Source: Companilactobacillus zhongbaensis (GTDB lineage Bacteria; Bacillota; Bacilli; Lactobacillales; Lactobacillaceae). From it: a stretch of 64,000 nt of DNA. Positions 52,021 through 62,028 of the stretch are shown piece after piece. The notes beneath the pieces are model-generated. The model did not search any database and was not told where the DNA came from. It worked only from the letters and a program-made list of their open reading frames with translations. The stretch lies in assembly GCF_003946515.1 (NCBI RefSeq), contig NZ_RHOM01000007.1, forward strand, positions 60,500-124,499, in the 5' to 3' direction. Within the stretch, counting starts at the first letter, position 1. Each line of letters begins with the position of its first letter. The translations under genes were made by a program, and so were the position numbers.

Positions 52021-55000
52021 TTTCCTCTAAAATCATTTGAATTCGTTTTAATACTTCTTTCTTAGCTTCTTTACCGTGGTTGATGATCTCGTGGTATTCA
52101 TTTTCCGGTAGCATGGCATCAAACTGTAGGATCGGACGATAGTCGCTATACTGCAGACCAGTTTGATTATTGCTATCACGATAAGGATTGATCTGTAGTT
52201 TTCCAGAATAGATCTTCTCACCGGCTTGCTTGATCAAGTGTCGATTGTAATTAAGAATCTTGAACAAGTCGTCTTCAGAAATGGCGTGTTTAGGATCAAT
52301 ATAAATCCCCTTAGCCTTAGATTGCTTCAATGGCAAGATCAAGGAATTGTTGCCCATCAATAAATCTAAGTTGTCTAATAGTTCGTCGTCATCAACAATC
52401 AGACCGTCCAGTTTAAACTTCTTAAGTAATTCTTTTTCGACATCGATACCTTTTTTCAATTGGATCTTTGGATTTTGAATGTGTTCGTAAAAAGCACCTG
52501 CGATTTTAACGTCAGAATCCGATGAAAACATATTTTTATTGCTGACCAAGTTTTCCAAATATGTTGGCATTTGCATAGTTATCCCATTATAAAAAGCATC
52601 AAAATCAAACTTGCGACCACTAGACTTATAATCAATCACAGCTAAGTAATCAGCATCGCTTAATTTCATCTCATCGATCCGATCGATCTTTCCACGAACT
52701 TTGATCTTGTGTCCGCCGGAGATCTCATAGTCTAAGCCTGGGAGATCCTGTTTCGTGTCGTTCATCTTTCCAAAGGCGACTTCAGTTGCTTTGGGATTGA
52801 AACTATTTCTCGAAAGTTGTTTTTGGATCATTTTTGCTAGTTGCAACAAGGTACCTTGAGCTTTTTGCGAGATATAGCCCATTCTTTCCGATGAGGTGAA
52901 CACTTTATTTTCAGGAAGCTTCACTTGTTGGTCAAAAATATCTTTGACGAAATCGGTTAGTTGTTGCTCATTGAGGTCTCTAATATTGACCTTATTATCG
53001 TTGATCAACTTAACGAAACCATCAAGGACTGCGTGATAAAGTGAGCCTGTCTGAGCGGGTGTGATCTCGAAGATCTTTCTCGGTTGCAAACGTAGGCCGT
53101 ATTTTAAGAAATATTCGTACTCGTTTTGATAAAAAGTTTCTAAACGTGAGATCGATACTTTGATGTCATCCCCATACAGTTTTTCAACCGTAGTAGGATC
53201 AAGGTCTGTCGGAATATTTTGATACTTCAAGGAACTCAAAGCAAACTGGGAATCAGTTTGATCATCTTGTAATAACTTCTTTTGGACGTACTTCCACTGT
53301 CTTGACAACTCACTCTTATTGTCGAGTGCAGCCCGAGAAACGCGGATCAAGTAGTTCAAACTCGACTCAGCTGATCCAATATAACGTAAGATCTCATTTT
53401 CTTTTGCTTCATTCGGTGAGGGGTTCAATAAAATATCTTGTTCAACAATGTCAAAATGTTGAGCTATCCGCACGACATAGCTAGAGAGATCTTGCTTTTT
53501 ATTATCTTCAGTATAGTTCGGATACGTAAAAATCAGCCGTTGCGATGGTGTCGTGAATGTTAGGTCATGCAAATAAGGTTCAGAATTATTCATCACCTCA
53601 TCGGAAGCATTCAAATATTTGCCATCCTCTAAGTTTTCCGAAATCAATTGTCGTTCCTCATCGGCGATGATCCCGTTGGAAACGGAGGTCCCAGGCATAT
53701 TGTTAACAGTAGCTCCCAAGATGATTGTGATTTTTCGGTTGTTTGGTTGGACCATTCCGATTTCAGAAATGTTAACGGCATCTAGTGTCGATGGAATCTG
53801 TGAATATTGGGCCGTGTCAAAGGCCGCATCGATGATCTCGATGAATTCTTGACCGTCAAATTTAGCCTCACCAAAGACACTGACATATTCATCCAAGATG
53901 GTATTGAACTTGTCTACCACTTGCTCTGGTTGGTCAGCACTAGTTAAGTCTTCCTGTTCAACGGCTAGCTCTTGCCAGTTGACTAGTTGTTGAAAAACTC
54001 CGTGATCCTCTAAAAATTGATATAAAAAGCCAGCTACTTGTATGGCTGTGTGAGATTTCTTCAAATATCCATCAAGTTCTAAATAAATTTGCTTGATAAA
54101 AGCTCTGATTTTATTTATCGACTGATAATCTCGGATCAACTTTTGGTCGACTTTTTCATCCAACGTTGCATTCGCTTCAAAATCATCACCGACCCAATCA
54201 CGTTTCGTTGATCCATTAGCCAAAACATAATTCTCGATCAGATCGACTGCTTCTCTAAATTGGGAGATGTCAGCATCTTGATACTCCGCTGGCAAAAGTA
54301 ACTCAGTTCGTAACAAAGCGATTGCATCTTCACTTTGAAGTCCCTTGTTATAAAGATCAAATAGCAAGTCAATCAATTTCTTGAAGGGATGATCTGACAT
54401 TTTTCTTTGAAGGTCAATGAAATAAGGGATCTTGTTCTCATCCATGAAGGCCTCTGTGAATGAACTGTATTGATTCAAATCACGAGCTAAAATTAAGAAA
54501 TCTTTGTAGCGATATCCTTGATTAGCCACCAACTGGCGGATGTAAGTACTAGCTGCAGAAAGCTCTGCCTGTTTATTTGTGCTCTTCCAAATTTGGACGG
54601 AGTTTTGTGTTTCAAAGGTTTGGTGTTCGATCTTGTTGCCTTGGGTAGAATCGATCCAATAATTTTCGAGCTTAGCAATATCCTCCGAAACGCGTGGCGT
54701 TTGGGCAAAGATATTGTGAAAGGCGACGTGGTTGTCCCCTGCTAGTTCGAACAATTGATAATAAGTCCCAGCTGGTCGTGCGTAGAAACTAGTTTTTTCG
54801 ACTGGTTTAATTGCTGGCTGATCCAAGTTAAAAGAAATGTTCAAACTACCACAGTTAACTAAAATAGATTTAATTACTTGCAATTCCGAAGCAGTGAAAG
54901 TTGAGAATCCTTCAACATAAAAATAGTAATGTTTTGTCTTGATCTTTTCGTCAAAAAAACTAGCTAGTTGATCCAGCTTGAAATTGTTAGTAGCAAATCG

Positions 55001-55531
55001 TTTGATCTCTTCACAGTAATCGCGATAGATCAAATTTATTTCATCGATCTTTCCCGTGAATAAATTGCTTGAGTTGTCCTTCATAACTTGTTCAACATCG
55101 TCAGGCGAAACTTGGCCATTTTGAAATTCAGTGAATTGAGATGTTAATTGTTGGACGAAACCTGTTTTATCGGCCATCCCACCGAGAATTTTCAAATCAG
55201 GATGATTCTTTGCGATGATGTTGCGAATGATCATGGCTGACTTGGTATCAGTCAAAGTCTCCGTGTTGAAAACGTCGCTACCTCTTAAGAAATACCAAGC
55301 TAAACGTGAAAGTGAAAAACACTGGACACGACTAGAGGCTACTAAATCGGGGTGACCTTGGATCTTACCAAAGTCATCGAGCATTTTGATTTCGGATTCG
55401 AATTTAATATGGTTAGGAACGATAAAGAAAAATTCACCATCGGCATCTTTTTCAAAATCGGCCTTAAATAATTTCATCATTTCTGCATGATGATCAAATT
55501 GATTTTTACCTAATATGAAGTTTAGTGTCAT
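52004..55531 (-). CDS. rexB: ATP-dependent nuclease subunit B, RexB type
   Basis: 1175 residues. The N-terminal helicase-like region begins LNFILGKNQFDHH, without the Walker A motif of Bacillus AddB, which is the RexB form. The C-terminal PD-(D/E)XK nuclease shows KVRGKIDRIDEM...LAVIDYKSSGRKFD. The four iron-sulphur cysteines of AddB are missing: EYFLKYGLRL and GLQYSDYRPILQFD carry none. ATG 55531 has AGGAG 7 nt upstream. It precedes addA in the same operon. Confidence 0.94.
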   Translation of the reverse strand: MTLNFILGKNQFDHHAEMMKLFKADFEKDADGEFFFIVPNHIKFESEIKMLDDFGKIQGHPDLVASSRVQCFSLSRLAWYFLRGSDVFNTETLTDTKSAMIIRNIIAKNHPDLKILGGMADKTGFVQQLTSQFTEFQNGQVSPDDVEQVMKDNSSNLFTGKIDEINLIYRDYCEEIKRFATNNFKLDQLASFFDEKIKTKHYYFYVEGFSTFTASELQVIKSILVNCGSLNISFNLDQPAIKPVEKTSFYARPAGTYYQLFELAGDNHVAFHNIFAQTPRVSEDIAKLENYWIDSTQGNKIEHQTFETQNSVQIWKSTNKQAELSAASTYIRQLVANQGYRYKDFLILARDLNQYSSFTEAFMDENKIPYFIDLQRKMSDHPFKKLIDLLFDLYNKGLQSEDAIALLRTELLLPAEYQDADISQFREAVDLIENYVLANGSTKRDWVGDDFEANATLDEKVDQKLIRDYQSINKIRAFIKQIYLELDGYLKKSHTAIQVAGFLYQFLEDHGVFQQLVNWQELAVEQEDLTSADQPEQVVDKFNTILDEYVSVFGEAKFDGQEFIEIIDAAFDTAQYSQIPSTLDAVNISEIGMVQPNNRKITIILGATVNNMPGTSVSNGIIADEERQLISENLEDGKYLNASDEVMNNSEPYLHDLTFTTPSQRLIFTYPNYTEDNKKQDLSSYVVRIAQHFDIVEQDILLNPSPNEAKENEILRYIGSAESSLNYLIRVSRAALDNKSELSRQWKYVQKKLLQDDQTDSQFALSSLKYQNIPTDLDPTTVEKLYGDDIKVSISRLETFYQNEYEYFLKYGLRLQPRKIFEITPAQTGSLYHAVLDGFVKLINDNKVNIRDLNEQQLTDFVKDIFDQQVKLPENKVFTSSERMGYISQKAQGTLLQLAKMIQKQLSRNSFNPKATEVAFGKMNDTKQDLPGLDYEISGGHKIKVRGKIDRIDEMKLSDADYLAVIDYKSSGRKFDFDAFYNGITMQMPTYLENLVSNKNMFSSDSDVKIAGAFYEHIQNPKIQLKKGIDVEKELLKKFKLDGLIVDDDELLDNLDLLMGNNSLILPLKQSKAKGIYIDPKHAISEDDLFKILNYNRHLIKQAGEKIYSGKLQINPYRDSNNQTGLQYSDYRPILQFDAMLPENEYHEIINHGKEAKKEVLKRIQMILEENEANA

Positions 55532-55638
55532 GTTCACTCTCCTAATAAAAAAATTCTATCATAGTTCAATCTTTATAAAGTGGAAATAAGTTTCAAGTAT
55601 GTATAAAATATAATCTTAGAGAAACTGAGGTGAATGCC

Positions 55639-56592
55639 GTGATCAATGGTATTGGAAAAAGTCATGGGAAGATGATCATGATGGGGGAACACGCTGTAGT
55701 TTATGGATATCCTGCTATTGCCCTACCCCTAGTAAGTATCCCGGTGATCATCCGTATCAAGGAAAGTGAAAAAAAGACGCTCTCTTCGAATTATTTTGTC
55801 GGCGAGATCGTTGATCTGCCAGAATCGCTGTCTGGCGTGAAGTATTTGATCGATATTCTCGACCAAGAAATGAATCAGCAAAATATCAACTATTCAATTT
55901 TTATCGATAGTGGTCTACCGATCGAACGAGGTTTAGGTTCATCAGCTGCCATCGGCGCAGCTTTAACTAGAGCTTTTTTCGATTTCTTTAAGCAACCATT
56001 AAACGATGAAAAACTATTAGAACACATCAACAAATCGGAAACTGTTACTCATGGTAAGGCTAGTGGCTTAGATGCTCAAACTGTGATTTCTGACTATCCG
56101 ATCAAGTACAGTCAAGGCTCGTCGTTCCAACATTTTTCTTTTGAGTCTGATGGTTTTATCGTGATCGGAGATTCTGGCGTTAAAGGGAAAACTAAGCAAA
56201 CTGTCAGGGATGTTCGCGAGTTATTCGATAAAGACAATGTCGTTGTCGGAAAGGAATTAGCAGACCTTGGTGCTTGCACTGAAGATGCTATTGCTGCTAT
56301 TAAAGCTAACAACTTACACAAATTAGGAAATGTTTTTTCAAAAGCTAATGGTATTTTGACTAAATTGAACTTATCGATCCCCAAAGTCGATCAATTGATC
56401 GAGGCAGCTAACAACGCTGGTGCTTTAGGTAGTAAGATCACTGGTGGTGGTCGTGGTGGCTGTATTATTTCTGTCGCCAAGAATTTGACTAGTGCCCGAA
56501 TGATTCAAAAAGCCTTACTCAAACAAGGGGCTGCACAAACTTGGATCCAACCTTTATCTATATATGAAAATGAGGGAGCAAATATTGACTAG
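55639..56592 (+). CDS. mvk: Mevalonate kinase
   Basis: 317-residue GHMP kinase: GKMIMMGEHAVVYGYPAIALPL at the N-terminus, the ATP loop ERGLGSSAAIGAALTRA near residue 100, and KITGGGRGGCIIS near the C-terminus. It phosphorylates mevalonate in the first step of this operon. GTG 55639 is the likely start, with GAGG 8 nt upstream; GTG 55630 overlaps that site. Four genes in a row complete mevalonate-to-IPP conversion and IPP isomerisation. Confidence 0.95.
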   Translation: MINGIGKSHGKMIMMGEHAVVYGYPAIALPLVSIPVIIRIKESEKKTLSSNYFVGEIVDLPESLSGVKYLIDILDQEMNQQNINYSIFIDSGLPIERGLGSSAAIGAALTRAFFDFFKQPLNDEKLLEHINKSETVTHGKASGLDAQTVISDYPIKYSQGSSFQHFSFESDGFIVIGDSGVKGKTKQTVRDVRELFDKDNVVVGKELADLGACTEDAIAAIKANNLHKLGNVFSKANGILTKLNLSIPKVDQLIEAANNAGALGSKITGGGRGGCIISVAKNLTSARMIQKALLKQGAAQTWIQPLSIYENEGANID

Positions 56593-57550
56593 GATTACAC
56601 GTGCTTATACGAACATTGCGTTGATCAAATATTGGGGAAAGAAAGATCAACAATTAAAATTACCCCAAACTAATAGTCTTTCACTAACACTGGATAAATT
56701 TTACACGGATACTACTGCTAGTGTTATTGACAGTGACGTCGATATTATCTCGTTAGACGATGTGATCCTCGATGACACAGCTGCTTCCAGGACGCGGAAA
56801 TACTTAGATACTGTTCGTCAGATGTATGATCTAAAAGAACATTTCAAGATCGAGTCAATCAATCATGTGCCGATTTCAGCTGGATTTGCTTCATCAGCAT
56901 CCGGCTTCGCTGCTTTAGCCGGATCGATCAATGAATGCTTAAATCTCGGTTTGTCGCGTAAAGAACTATCGATTTTAGCAAGAAATGGTTCCGGCTCAGC
57001 TAGCCGCTCGATTTTCGGTGGCTTTGTCGAATGGCACGCCGGCAATTCAAACGAAACGTCATTTGCTGAACCGATCGATGAAAATCCTGATATCGATTTA
57101 GTCATACTCTCCGTTGTGATTTCCAAACAAAAAAAATCAATCTCGTCTACTAAGGGAATGGAATTATCAGTAAAAACCTCCCCATTTTATCCAAATTGGA
57201 GTACACTAGTGGCTTCAGAGATACAAGACATTAAGCAAGCAATTGCTCAAAAAGATTTAACCAAAATTGGCGAAATAGCAGAACACAATGCTTTATCAAT
57301 GCATGCTTTAACACTTTCTGCCGAGCCACCTTTTACTTATTTTGCTCCTGAAACGATTGAAATCATTCAAGCTGTCAAGCATTTACGTCAACAAGGAATG
57401 TTCGCGTATGTTACCATTGATGCTGGTCCCAATGTTAAAATAATTTGTAGTAATAATTCTGTTAATTATGTTAATGATTACATAACGAACCAAATCAAGA
57501 ATGTTTCAACGTTTGAAGCACATATTGGAAAAGGTATACAATACATCTGA
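56585..57550 (+). CDS. mvaD: Diphosphomevalonate decarboxylase
   Basis: 321 residues. ARAYTNIALIKYWGKKD at the N-terminus, PISAGFASSASGFAALA (phosphate loop) and SGSASRSIFGGFVEW are diagnostic; the catalytic Asp lies in TIDAGPNVKI. It decarboxylates mevalonate diphosphate to isopentenyl diphosphate using ATP. The start is placed at TTG 56585, 7 nt after AGGGAG, overlapping the mvk stop by 8 bp. Confidence 0.95.
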   Translation: MTRITRAYTNIALIKYWGKKDQQLKLPQTNSLSLTLDKFYTDTTASVIDSDVDIISLDDVILDDTAASRTRKYLDTVRQMYDLKEHFKIESINHVPISAGFASSASGFAALAGSINECLNLGLSRKELSILARNGSGSASRSIFGGFVEWHAGNSNETSFAEPIDENPDIDLVILSVVISKQKKSISSTKGMELSVKTSPFYPNWSTLVASEIQDIKQAIAQKDLTKIGEIAEHNALSMHALTLSAEPPFTYFAPETIEIIQAVKHLRQQGMFAYVTIDAGPNVKIICSNNSVNYVNDYITNQIKNVSTFEAHIGKGIQYI

Positions 57551-57571
57551 TATTTGGGAAGGTATGATATT

Positions 57572-58651
57572 TTGTCCACTGGAATTGCACCTGGAAAATT
57601 ATATTTGGCAGGAGAATACGCCGTTGTTGAAACTGGCTTCCCTGCTGTGATCGCATCCGTTGATCAATACGTAAAAGTTACCGTAACTAAAGCTAAAGGT
57701 AGCGGAACGATTCAATCAAAGAATTTAAATAAACAACTTATCCATTGGAATCGTCAAGGAACTGAATTAGTTTTTGATGACACTGAAAGCCAGCTAGCTT
57801 ACATTTTGACAGCAATTAAATTTGTCGAAAGATACGCCATTGAGAACCACAAAAAGTTAGCTTACTACGATTTGCTTGTAACTAGCGAACTTGATTCCGA
57901 TGATGGTAAAAAATTTGGTCTAGGTAGCTCAGCAGCTGTAACAGTCGCAGTTGTTAAAGCACTAGGCTCCTTTTATGACCTCGATTTATCAAAGATGGAT
58001 GTCTATAAACTAGCCTCGATCGCCCATTTATCAGTTCAAGGAAACGGAAGTCTCGGTGATATCGCAGCTAGTGCATTTGGCGGAATCATAGCTTACAAAT
58101 CGCCAGATCGTAACTGGGTCTTCAACATGGTCCGAAATCACAGTTTGAAGAAATTACTCAAGCTTAACTGGCCTAATCTAAAAATCGAACCACTTCATTT
58201 ACCCAAAGAATTAGAAATGGTCGTTGGTTGGACAGGATCCCCTGCTTCGACCTCGATCTTAGTGGATCGAATCGCTTTGACTAAAGCACAAAAAGTTGAA
58301 AAATATCAACATTTCCTAAAATCTAGCCGTCACAGTGTTGAACAATTGATCAAAGGCTTCAGAGACAGTGACGCCGACATGATCAAAAAGATGATCAGTG
58401 ACTATCGAAAAGTTTTGACTGACCTCGCTAGATTCAGTGATGTTCATATTGAAACTAAATTATTGACTAAACTTTGTGATATCGCCGAAAAACTCGGTGG
58501 TGCTGCTAAAACTTCCGGTGCCGGTGGTGGTGACTGCGGTATCGTCATTAGTAATAAAGATCTTAATTTAAAACATCTCAAAAATGAATGGGAAAAAGCT
58601 GGTATCACTCCCCTCAAACTAAAAATCGGAGAAATAATCGATCATGCCTAA
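57572..58651 (+). CDS. mvaK2: Phosphomevalonate kinase
   Basis: 359-residue GHMP kinase: APGKLYLAGEYAVVETGFPAVIASV, ATP loop KFGLGSSAAVTVAVVKAL and GAAKTSGAGGGDCGIV. It converts phosphomevalonate to diphosphomevalonate. The TTG at 57572 follows GGAAGG by 9 nt and precedes the conserved APGK; a TTG at 57554 lies before that site. It overlaps fni by 8 bp. Confidence 0.95.
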   Translation: MSTGIAPGKLYLAGEYAVVETGFPAVIASVDQYVKVTVTKAKGSGTIQSKNLNKQLIHWNRQGTELVFDDTESQLAYILTAIKFVERYAIENHKKLAYYDLLVTSELDSDDGKKFGLGSSAAVTVAVVKALGSFYDLDLSKMDVYKLASIAHLSVQGNGSLGDIAASAFGGIIAYKSPDRNWVFNMVRNHSLKKLLKLNWPNLKIEPLHLPKELEMVVGWTGSPASTSILVDRIALTKAQKVEKYQHFLKSSRHSVEQLIKGFRDSDADMIKKMISDYRKVLTDLARFSDVHIETKLLTKLCDIAEKLGGAAKTSGAGGGDCGIVISNKDLNLKHLKNEWEKAGITPLKLKIGEIIDHA

Positions 58652-59690
58652 ACAGGATGAACAAATTCAACGTAAAGTTGAACATTTATTTTTAGCTGAG
58701 AAATTTTACAATGCAGAATCATTTGCTGGTTTTGATCAGGTCCGTATGCTGCATGAAGCGTTACCTGAATTAAAAACTGATCAAATCGATCTCTCAACGG
58801 ATTTTTTAGGGCATAAAGTTTCCTATCCGTTTTATTTTAATGCCATCACAGGCGGTTCTAAGCAATCAGCTCGTTTCAATGGAGAGTTAGCAACACTTGC
58901 GAAAGCATTGAACGTGCCGGTTTCTAGCGGTTCCATGGGCGTTTATTTCCGGATCCCTGAGACGAAAGATAGTTTTACAGTTTTGCGAAAGAACAATCCA
59001 GAGGGAATCGTCATCGCCAATTTGTCAGGAAAAGCCAACGCTAAGCAAGCCCAAGCAGCGGTTGACCTGATCAATGCTGACGCCTTGCAGATCCATCTCA
59101 ATGTCTTACAAGAACTTGCCATGCCTGAAGGAGATCGTGAATACTTCTGGGCTGACAACATTAAATCAATCGTCGAACAATTATCTGTTCCGGTCATCGT
59201 TAAAGAAGTAGGCTTTGGCATGACTAAAGAGACTATTCAAAAATTGAAAGACCTCGGTGTTAAAAACATCGACATTTCCGGTTTCGGCGGAACTGACTTT
59301 GCTGAAATCGAAAGCGCCAGAAATCATGAACTAGATTTTACTTATTTAGATCAGCTTTCCTTATCGACCGTTGAATCTCTGATCGAAGCAAAAGCTATTT
59401 CTGGAGTTAACATTTTAGCTTCAGGTGGTATCAAAGAAGCCTTTGATATTATCAAAGCACTAGCAATGGGAGCTAATTCTGTTGGTATTTCTGGCCTGGC
59501 CCTACACCATTTGCAAAAGTATTCTCTAGAAGAAACAAAAATTTTCTTCGAATTAATGACCTTGCAACTAAAGATCTTAATGGCAGCAATTGGTGCGAAA
59601 AATATTTCTGATATCAAAAAAGCCCCGATCGTTTATGATCAGGACTTAATAAATTACGCGAAACAACGCAAAATTGATTTAACGTCTTAA
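58644..59690 (+). CDS. fni: Type 2 isopentenyl-diphosphate delta-isomerase
   Basis: 348-residue FMN-dependent TIM barrel that interconverts IPP and DMAPP. Seen motifs: FYFNAITGGSKQS, SSGSMGVYF, LQIHLNVLQELAMPEGDREY, VPVIVKEVGFGMT, DISGFGGTDF and ILASGGIKEAFD. It is the last gene of the mevalonate operon and its 3' end overlaps the convergent methyltransferase gene by 12 bp. Confidence 0.96.
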   Translation: MPKQDEQIQRKVEHLFLAEKFYNAESFAGFDQVRMLHEALPELKTDQIDLSTDFLGHKVSYPFYFNAITGGSKQSARFNGELATLAKALNVPVSSGSMGVYFRIPETKDSFTVLRKNNPEGIVIANLSGKANAKQAQAAVDLINADALQIHLNVLQELAMPEGDREYFWADNIKSIVEQLSVPVIVKEVGFGMTKETIQKLKDLGVKNIDISGFGGTDFAEIESARNHELDFTYLDQLSLSTVESLIEAKAISGVNILASGGIKEAFDIIKALAMGANSVGISGLALHHLQKYSLEETKIFFELMTLQLKILMAAIGAKNISDIKKAPIVYDQDLINYAKQRKIDLTS

Positions 59691-61031
59691 TCCCTTGGGA
59701 TAGACGTTTTTTATTTGTCTATTACTATATCGACCCCAACTAAATAATTTATCGTGGTAAGTCAAACCGATCCACTTGTTATCGAAGTCAGGAGTCTCTT
59801 GAAGCATTAAAGCTTCACCGTGCAAATATTTCTTAAACTGTTCATCTGACAGCTCATAAGTAGCTTTCAATTTACTAGGTTGGATTGCCAATATCATCGC
59901 GATATCTGGCTCCAATCTATTTTTTTTGAATTCTCCGAGTTTTAAGCCATTTCGTAAAATATGCAATTTTTTAAAACGAGCATCAAAACTAGCAGCTTGG
60001 TACAAAAAATCATTTAATTTGAACAAGTTATCTGTTGGAATGCTAGTTAAATTAGCCTTGGCAAATTTCTCGATCAAGATGAGGTCAGCTTTTTTGATGC
60101 CGTCATTGAATGTACGAACACGTAGCTTTTCAGGTTCACCAGTTTTGACCATTTTGCACATAAAGTGGCCTTCACCCTTGAATCGATCTGGGAACATCCG
60201 TAAAGTCTTGATCAATTCGGGGTTGTCATTACCCCACTCCGGCTTGCCGTCTTCCATTCCAGGATATTTTTTGACATCTTGCAATTTCACATCGGGATAT
60301 TTATTCAAGAAGTAATCAATGTTTTGCTCGTTTTCTTCGGGAGCAAAGGTACAAGTTGAATAAACGAGCGTCCCACCGGGTTTCAATAATTGGTATGCCG
60401 AGTCTAAGATGTGCTTTTGACGATTGGCACATTGTTCGACGTACTCTTGAGACCAATATTTTACTGATTCGGGGTCTTTACGAAACATGCCTTCGCCAGA
60501 GCAAGGTGCATCGACCAAGATCTTATCAAAAAAGCCGGCAAACGGTTTTTCGAAGTCTTGTGGTGAGTTGTTCGTGACGACAGTGTTTGTAATTCCCGTT
60601 CTTTCGATGTTTGAGGACAAAACTTTTGCACGCTTGTAATTTATCTCGTTACTAACTAAAAGTCCTTGTGAGCCCATTTTTGAGGCTAAATAAGTACTCT
60701 TACTCCCTGGAGCAGCACAAAGATCCAAAACCGTCTCATTGGATTGAGGATCGACTAATTCTGACACGTACATGGCGCTAGGTTCTTGCGAATATAAATA
60801 TCCTGATAGATGATCGATACTATTGCCATCAATATCACCGTAAAAGCCAATGTCTGAATATTCGATCGGTTGACTAGTGTCAACAGCCACATTTTGATAA
60901 TTAGCTTTTAACGGATTTAGACGGAAGGAATCAAAACTCTTTCCTTCCATGGCAGCAAAAAGCTGTTCAGCCCTATCGCCTAGCAACTTTTGATATTTAT
61001 TTTTAAATTCTTGACTTAATTTGACACTCAT
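59679..61031 (-). CDS. rsmF: RsmF-type rRNA (cytosine-C5) methyltransferase
   Basis: 450 residues, NOL1/NOP2/sun family. SAM motif I is VLDLCAAPGSKSTYLA; the two catalytic cysteines lie in VDAPCSGEGMF and YSTCTF. The C-terminal part includes an RsmF-type RNA-binding extension. It probably forms m5C in 16S rRNA. It is the last of three minus-strand genes from 62,820 to 59,679. Confidence 0.92.
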   Translation of the reverse strand: MSVKLSQEFKNKYQKLLGDRAEQLFAAMEGKSFDSFRLNPLKANYQNVAVDTSQPIEYSDIGFYGDIDGNSIDHLSGYLYSQEPSAMYVSELVDPQSNETVLDLCAAPGSKSTYLASKMGSQGLLVSNEINYKRAKVLSSNIERTGITNTVVTNNSPQDFEKPFAGFFDKILVDAPCSGEGMFRKDPESVKYWSQEYVEQCANRQKHILDSAYQLLKPGGTLVYSTCTFAPEENEQNIDYFLNKYPDVKLQDVKKYPGMEDGKPEWGNDNPELIKTLRMFPDRFKGEGHFMCKMVKTGEPEKLRVRTFNDGIKKADLILIEKFAKANLTSIPTDNLFKLNDFLYQAASFDARFKKLHILRNGLKLGEFKKNRLEPDIAMILAIQPSKLKATYELSDEQFKKYLHGEALMLQETPDFDNKWIGLTYHDKLFSWGRYSNRQIKNVYPKGLRR

Positions 61032-61041
61032 AGACGTTTCG

Positions 61042-62013
61042 TCACTCCGTTTTTTTCACAAAATAAATTTGGTAGATCCCGACTACGATTGCAGCAATGA
61101 TCGAAAGGATCAAATACAAATTGAAAGTTTGATGACTAATGATAACGATCTTCCACTTGGTCCACAAAAAGGCCGCTAAGTAAGGAATCATCGTAAACAG
61201 TAAGTAACGGATCAAGAGACCATTACGATAGTTGTTTTTCAAGTCACCTGTCAATTTAGTTTTCTTAACGTCGAATCTCAGTGGCAACAAGATGTATATC
61301 TCGACTGCGATGGCCACGATAAATGTCAACAACAACGAAATAATGTACATATTGCCACTAGAATTAGTTTGAATGGCGCTGAAGTCATCCGTTTGAGGAC
61401 TGTATTTGTGGGTGGAACTGACCTTAAGAGTCTTCTTAAGCTTTGCTAAATCGGTCTTTGATGACAAAACTGCTCCATCTATGACAGGAACAACATCATT
61501 TAACTGAACCTTCAAATTGTTTTGAACCGGTGAAATCGAGACCAAAGTTTGCTCGTTTAAAATCTTGGCATTATTGAAGCCAATCGTTCCGATGACTGAA
61601 ACGTATCGTTTGCCAGTTTTAATGTATTGTTGACTCTGTGGTTTATAGCTCGGAATATCAGATTGTTGCCCTCGGACAGCAAATGGAATCTCCGACTTAA
61701 AATCAGATTGTGAGAAGTAACGGCCATTGACCGTTGGTAATTTATGCAAAGTATGATTGCTATATAAATAACCAAAATTGCTGTTATTTTTGTCAAAAAA
61801 GATAATCTGATAATTTACCAGATCAGCTTTGCTTAACTTTTTGACCGCATTGGTCAAATTTTGTTTTGAACTAGTCTTCAAAACAGTGGCACTTTCACTC
61901 ATACCTAAACGATTCATGTTGTTGTTGTACTTGACCGAATCGTTTCGAGAAATGGCCACAGCTGCTAACAGCACTACAAAAAAGATAATAATGCTGGAAA
62001 TAACTTTTTTCAT
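61042..62013 (-). CDS. Membrane protein with an MacB-like extracellular domain
   Basis: 323 residues. One N-terminal membrane helix (VISSIIIFFVVLLAAVAI), a ~200-residue extracellular domain, then three C-terminal helices (about 222-243, 268-285, 296-315). NGRYFSQSDF...VAVRG-like spacing and RYVSVIGTIG recall the periplasmic domain of MacB/FtsX-type permeases, and the 1+3 helix layout also fits. No ATPase partner is encoded nearby. It may be a stand-alone permease-like protein; function unknown. Confidence 0.6.
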   Translation of the reverse strand: MKKVISSIIIFFVVLLAAVAISRNDSVKYNNNMNRLGMSESATVLKTSSKQNLTNAVKKLSKADLVNYQIIFFDKNNSNFGYLYSNHTLHKLPTVNGRYFSQSDFKSEIPFAVRGQQSDIPSYKPQSQQYIKTGKRYVSVIGTIGFNNAKILNEQTLVSISPVQNNLKVQLNDVVPVIDGAVLSSKTDLAKLKKTLKVSSTHKYSPQTDDFSAIQTNSSGNMYIISLLLTFIVAIAVEIYILLPLRFDVKKTKLTGDLKNNYRNGLLIRYLLFTMIPYLAAFLWTKWKIVIISHQTFNLYLILSIIAAIVVGIYQIYFVKKTE

Positions 62014-62028
62014 GGTTTCACCTATTAT

